Assembly (NCBI RefSeq): GCF_013179735.1
Contig: NZ_JABMEG010000001.1
Location: 2,170,001 to 2,234,000, forward strand
Origin: Permianibacter fluminis
GTDB taxonomy: Bacteria > Pseudomonadota > Gammaproteobacteria > Enterobacterales > Permianibacteraceae
Reading direction: 5' to 3'
Length of the DNA stretch: 64,000 nucleotides
Part shown: positions 62,438-64,000 of the stretch, one piece after another
Layout of the letters: every line of letters begins with the position of its first letter
Position numbering within the stretch: the first letter of the stretch is position 1
The notes under the pieces: generated by a model
What the model saw: the letters and a program-made list of their open reading frames with translations, nothing else
Databases searched by the model: none
What the model was told of the DNA's origin: nothing
Program-made: the position numbers and the translations under genes

Positions 62438-63664
62438 TCAATGGCCGCCGGCGACTGCTGCCAGTTTCCACATCGGCATGAAAATGCCGAGCGCCAATAC
62501 CAGCACCATGGCGCCCATCGCGACAATCAGGATCGGTTCGATGTTCTGCGCCAGCCGTTTCAGGTCGTAATCGACTTCCCGTTCGTAGAAATCGGCGACC
62601 TCATCAAGCAGCTTGTCGAGTTGGCCGGTTTCTTCGCCGACCACCAGCATCTGCAGCACCAGTGGCGAAAACATGCCGGTGTTGTGCGCCGTTCGGCTGA
62701 TGTTCTCGCCGCGCTCGACGCCTTCCCGCATTTTCTTGACCAGCACGGCGACTTTGGCATTGTCGACCGCATTGGCCACCACTGCCAGCGAGGTCGATAT
62801 TGGCACGCCAGAGCGCTGACACATGGCAAACGAGCGAGCAAAGCGTGACAACAGCGCCCGGTAAATGATCGTTCCGATAATCGGAATTTTCAGCTTGAAA
62901 CCATCCCAGGCCAACTTGCCCGGCTCTGATTCGCGCCAGCGGAAGAAAAATATGACACTGCCGATAATCAGCACCAGCAGATGCGGCCAGTAATGCACGA
63001 AGAAATTGGAAGTGAAAATCAGGATGCGGGTTGGCAGCGGCAGTTCGGCCCGGAACGAGGCAAACAGCGAGGCAAAGGCTGGCACGACAAACAGGTTGAT
63101 CACGGTAATGGCGATCGCCATCGCGATCATGACGATGGTCGGGTAACGCAGCGCCTGCTTGATGCGCTGCTGGGTATCCAGCTCGAGTTCCAGATAGCGG
63201 CCAAGCTGCTCGAATGCCAGATCCAGTCGGCCGGTGTTTTCACCGACGTGAATCATGCTGACGTAAAGCGCAGAAAACACATGGCCCTGACGGCCCATCG
63301 CCGCGGCGAGTTCGATACCGGAGGTCAGGTCATCGACCACGGCAGTCAACGCACTTTTAAGTTCGGCACTGGGGCTGGTTTCGGCGAGGCCGGAAATGGC
63401 GCGGATGATCGGCACGCCGGCCTTGGTCAGCGAATACATCTGCCGGCTGAACATGATCAGATCCGGCAGCGAGGCTTTCTTGCGGCTAAACAGTTGCAAG
63501 GGCCGCTTGGATTTCGGCACCGCCGCCAGCTGCTCTTCGATGCTGGTCGGCATGATGCCATCAGCCATCAGCCGTGAGGCCAGCATGTCAGCCGTCCCGG
63601 ACTCGCTGCGGCCTTCGATCAATTCGCCGCTGCTGTTGCGGCCTTTGTAGTAATACATCGGCAT
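62438..63664 (-). CDS. mshG: MshG, inner-membrane platform protein of the MSHA pilus
   Basis: This 408-residue protein has the PilC/GspF fold with two T2SSF domains. The start MYYYKGRNSSGELIEG is typical, with helices at about 168-190, 215-235 and 375-400. RKKASLPDLIMFSRQMYSLTKAGVPI and RSGVPISTSLAVVANAVDNA mark the two repeats. It is the membrane platform on which the MshE ATPase acts. It is 34 bases from mshE and 16 from mshF-like. Confidence 0.93.
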   Translation of the reverse strand: MPMYYYKGRNSSGELIEGRSESGTADMLASRLMADGIMPTSIEEQLAAVPKSKRPLQLFSRKKASLPDLIMFSRQMYSLTKAGVPIIRAISGLAETSPSAELKSALTAVVDDLTSGIELAAAMGRQGHVFSALYVSMIHVGENTGRLDLAFEQLGRYLELELDTQQRIKQALRYPTIVMIAMAIAITVINLFVVPAFASLFASFRAELPLPTRILIFTSNFFVHYWPHLLVLIIGSVIFFFRWRESEPGKLAWDGFKLKIPIIGTIIYRALLSRFARSFAMCQRSGVPISTSLAVVANAVDNAKVAVLVKKMREGVERGENISRTAHNTGMFSPLVLQMLVVGEETGQLDKLLDEVADFYEREVDYDLKRLAQNIEPILIVAMGAMVLVLALGIFMPMWKLAAVAGGH

Positions 63665-63698
63665 GACGGTTGGCCTTCAGCGCTTGGGTCGGGTGAGC

Positions 63699-64000
63699 TC
63701 AGTCATCCAGCAATGCCACTTCGCTGACCCGGGTCACTTCGTCCAGTGAGGTCAGGCCGTCGCGTGCGTAATCGAGTGCAGCAAGCCCGAGCGGACGGTA
63801 GCCCGGCGCGCGCTTGGCCGCGTTGACGAAGGCATTCTGATCCTGGCGGCGCAAGGCTTCGGCCAGCTCGTCGTTGATCACCAGCAGTTCGAATACGCCG
63901 AGCCGGCCGCGATAGCCGGTCTGGTTGCAGTGATTGCAGCCGCGCGCGGTTTTGAAACCGCTCAATTCGGTCTGGCCTTGCTGGTGCAGCCAGCTTTTTT
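63699..64000 (-). CDS. mshE: MshE, pilus extension ATPase (C-terminal part)
   Basis: Only the last 100 residues are in the window; the gene continues past base 64,000. The visible GCNHCNQTGYRGRLGVFELLVINDELAEAL is the zinc-binding tetracysteine-type end and C-terminal domain of GspE/PilB-like ATPases. The position before mshG makes it mshE. MshE powers pilus assembly and, in vibrios, its N-terminal domain binds c-di-GMP; that part is not visible here. Confidence 0.9.
   Translation of the reverse strand, partial: KSWLHQQGQTELSGFKTARGCNHCNQTGYRGRLGVFELLVINDELAEALRRQDQNAFVNAAKRAPGYRPLGLAALDYARDGLTSLDEVTRVSEVALLDD

Overview
The window looks like a chromosomal segment of a gram-negative, GC-rich gammaproteobacterium. 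The evidence is an MSHA type IV pilus cluster, a ydcSTUV-patD polyamine operon in the Escherichia order, purT, a very large NAD-dependent glutamate dehydrogenase, many outer-membrane beta-barrels, lipoproteins and Tat/Sec exports. Genes are packed with short gaps and clear hairpin terminators. I see no tRNA, rRNA, insertion sequence, integrase or CRISPR array, and I cannot name the genus from sequence alone.

Layout. 1-1.2 kb: the end of moaB and a secreted chalcone-isomerase-fold protein. 1.4-11 kb: a membrane-bound PAS-GGDEF-EAL c-di-GMP enzyme, then a four-gene envelope cluster (DUF1302, DUF1329, an Asp-box propeller and an RND exporter). 11.3-17.3 kb: NAD-glutamate dehydrogenase with a histone-like tail, and a GNAT acetyltransferase. 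17.4-19.4 kb: a secreted matrixin-type protease and an unknown secreted protein. 19.7-27.6 kb: a leftward operon with a membrane b-type cytochrome-like protein, a 24-heme cytochrome, a 14-heme cytochrome, a TPR/beta-barrel outer-membrane protein and a membrane-anchored FAD/Fe-S NAD(P)H oxidoreductase. 27.7-31.7 kb: a YjgR-like ATPase with an array of 14-bp repeats in front of it, and an ABC exporter pair. 31.8-35.4 kb: a five-gene envelope operon (SH3-barrel, barrel, TlpA-like, DUF4266, DUF3570). 35.5-43.8 kb: a divergent locus of secreted mono- and diheme proteins resembling planctomycete-type cytochromes, with a LamG protein and a Tat-exported DUF1501-like protein. 44-49 kb: penicillin-acylase family protein, purT, a small barrel and an NTF2-like lipoprotein. 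49.2-54.8 kb: the polyamine uptake and aminobutyraldehyde dehydrogenase operon. 55.1-64 kb: msh genes E (partial), G, F-like, A, C, D, O, P and Q, all leftward.

How the parts may work together. The most interesting unit is 19,741-27,579. Its products could form a complete electron path across the envelope: cytoplasmic NAD(P)H to FAD/Fe-S, to a membrane b-type cytochrome, to two repeat-built multiheme cytochromes (37 CXXCH motifs and one CX3CH), to an outer-membrane barrel. The 35.5-43.8 kb locus adds secreted haem proteins and may be a second, separate surface redox or degradation system. The c-di-GMP enzyme at 1.4 kb and the MSHA pilus at the other end fit a bacterium that switches between swimming and attachment. 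These links are inference; the families and gene order are read from the sequence.
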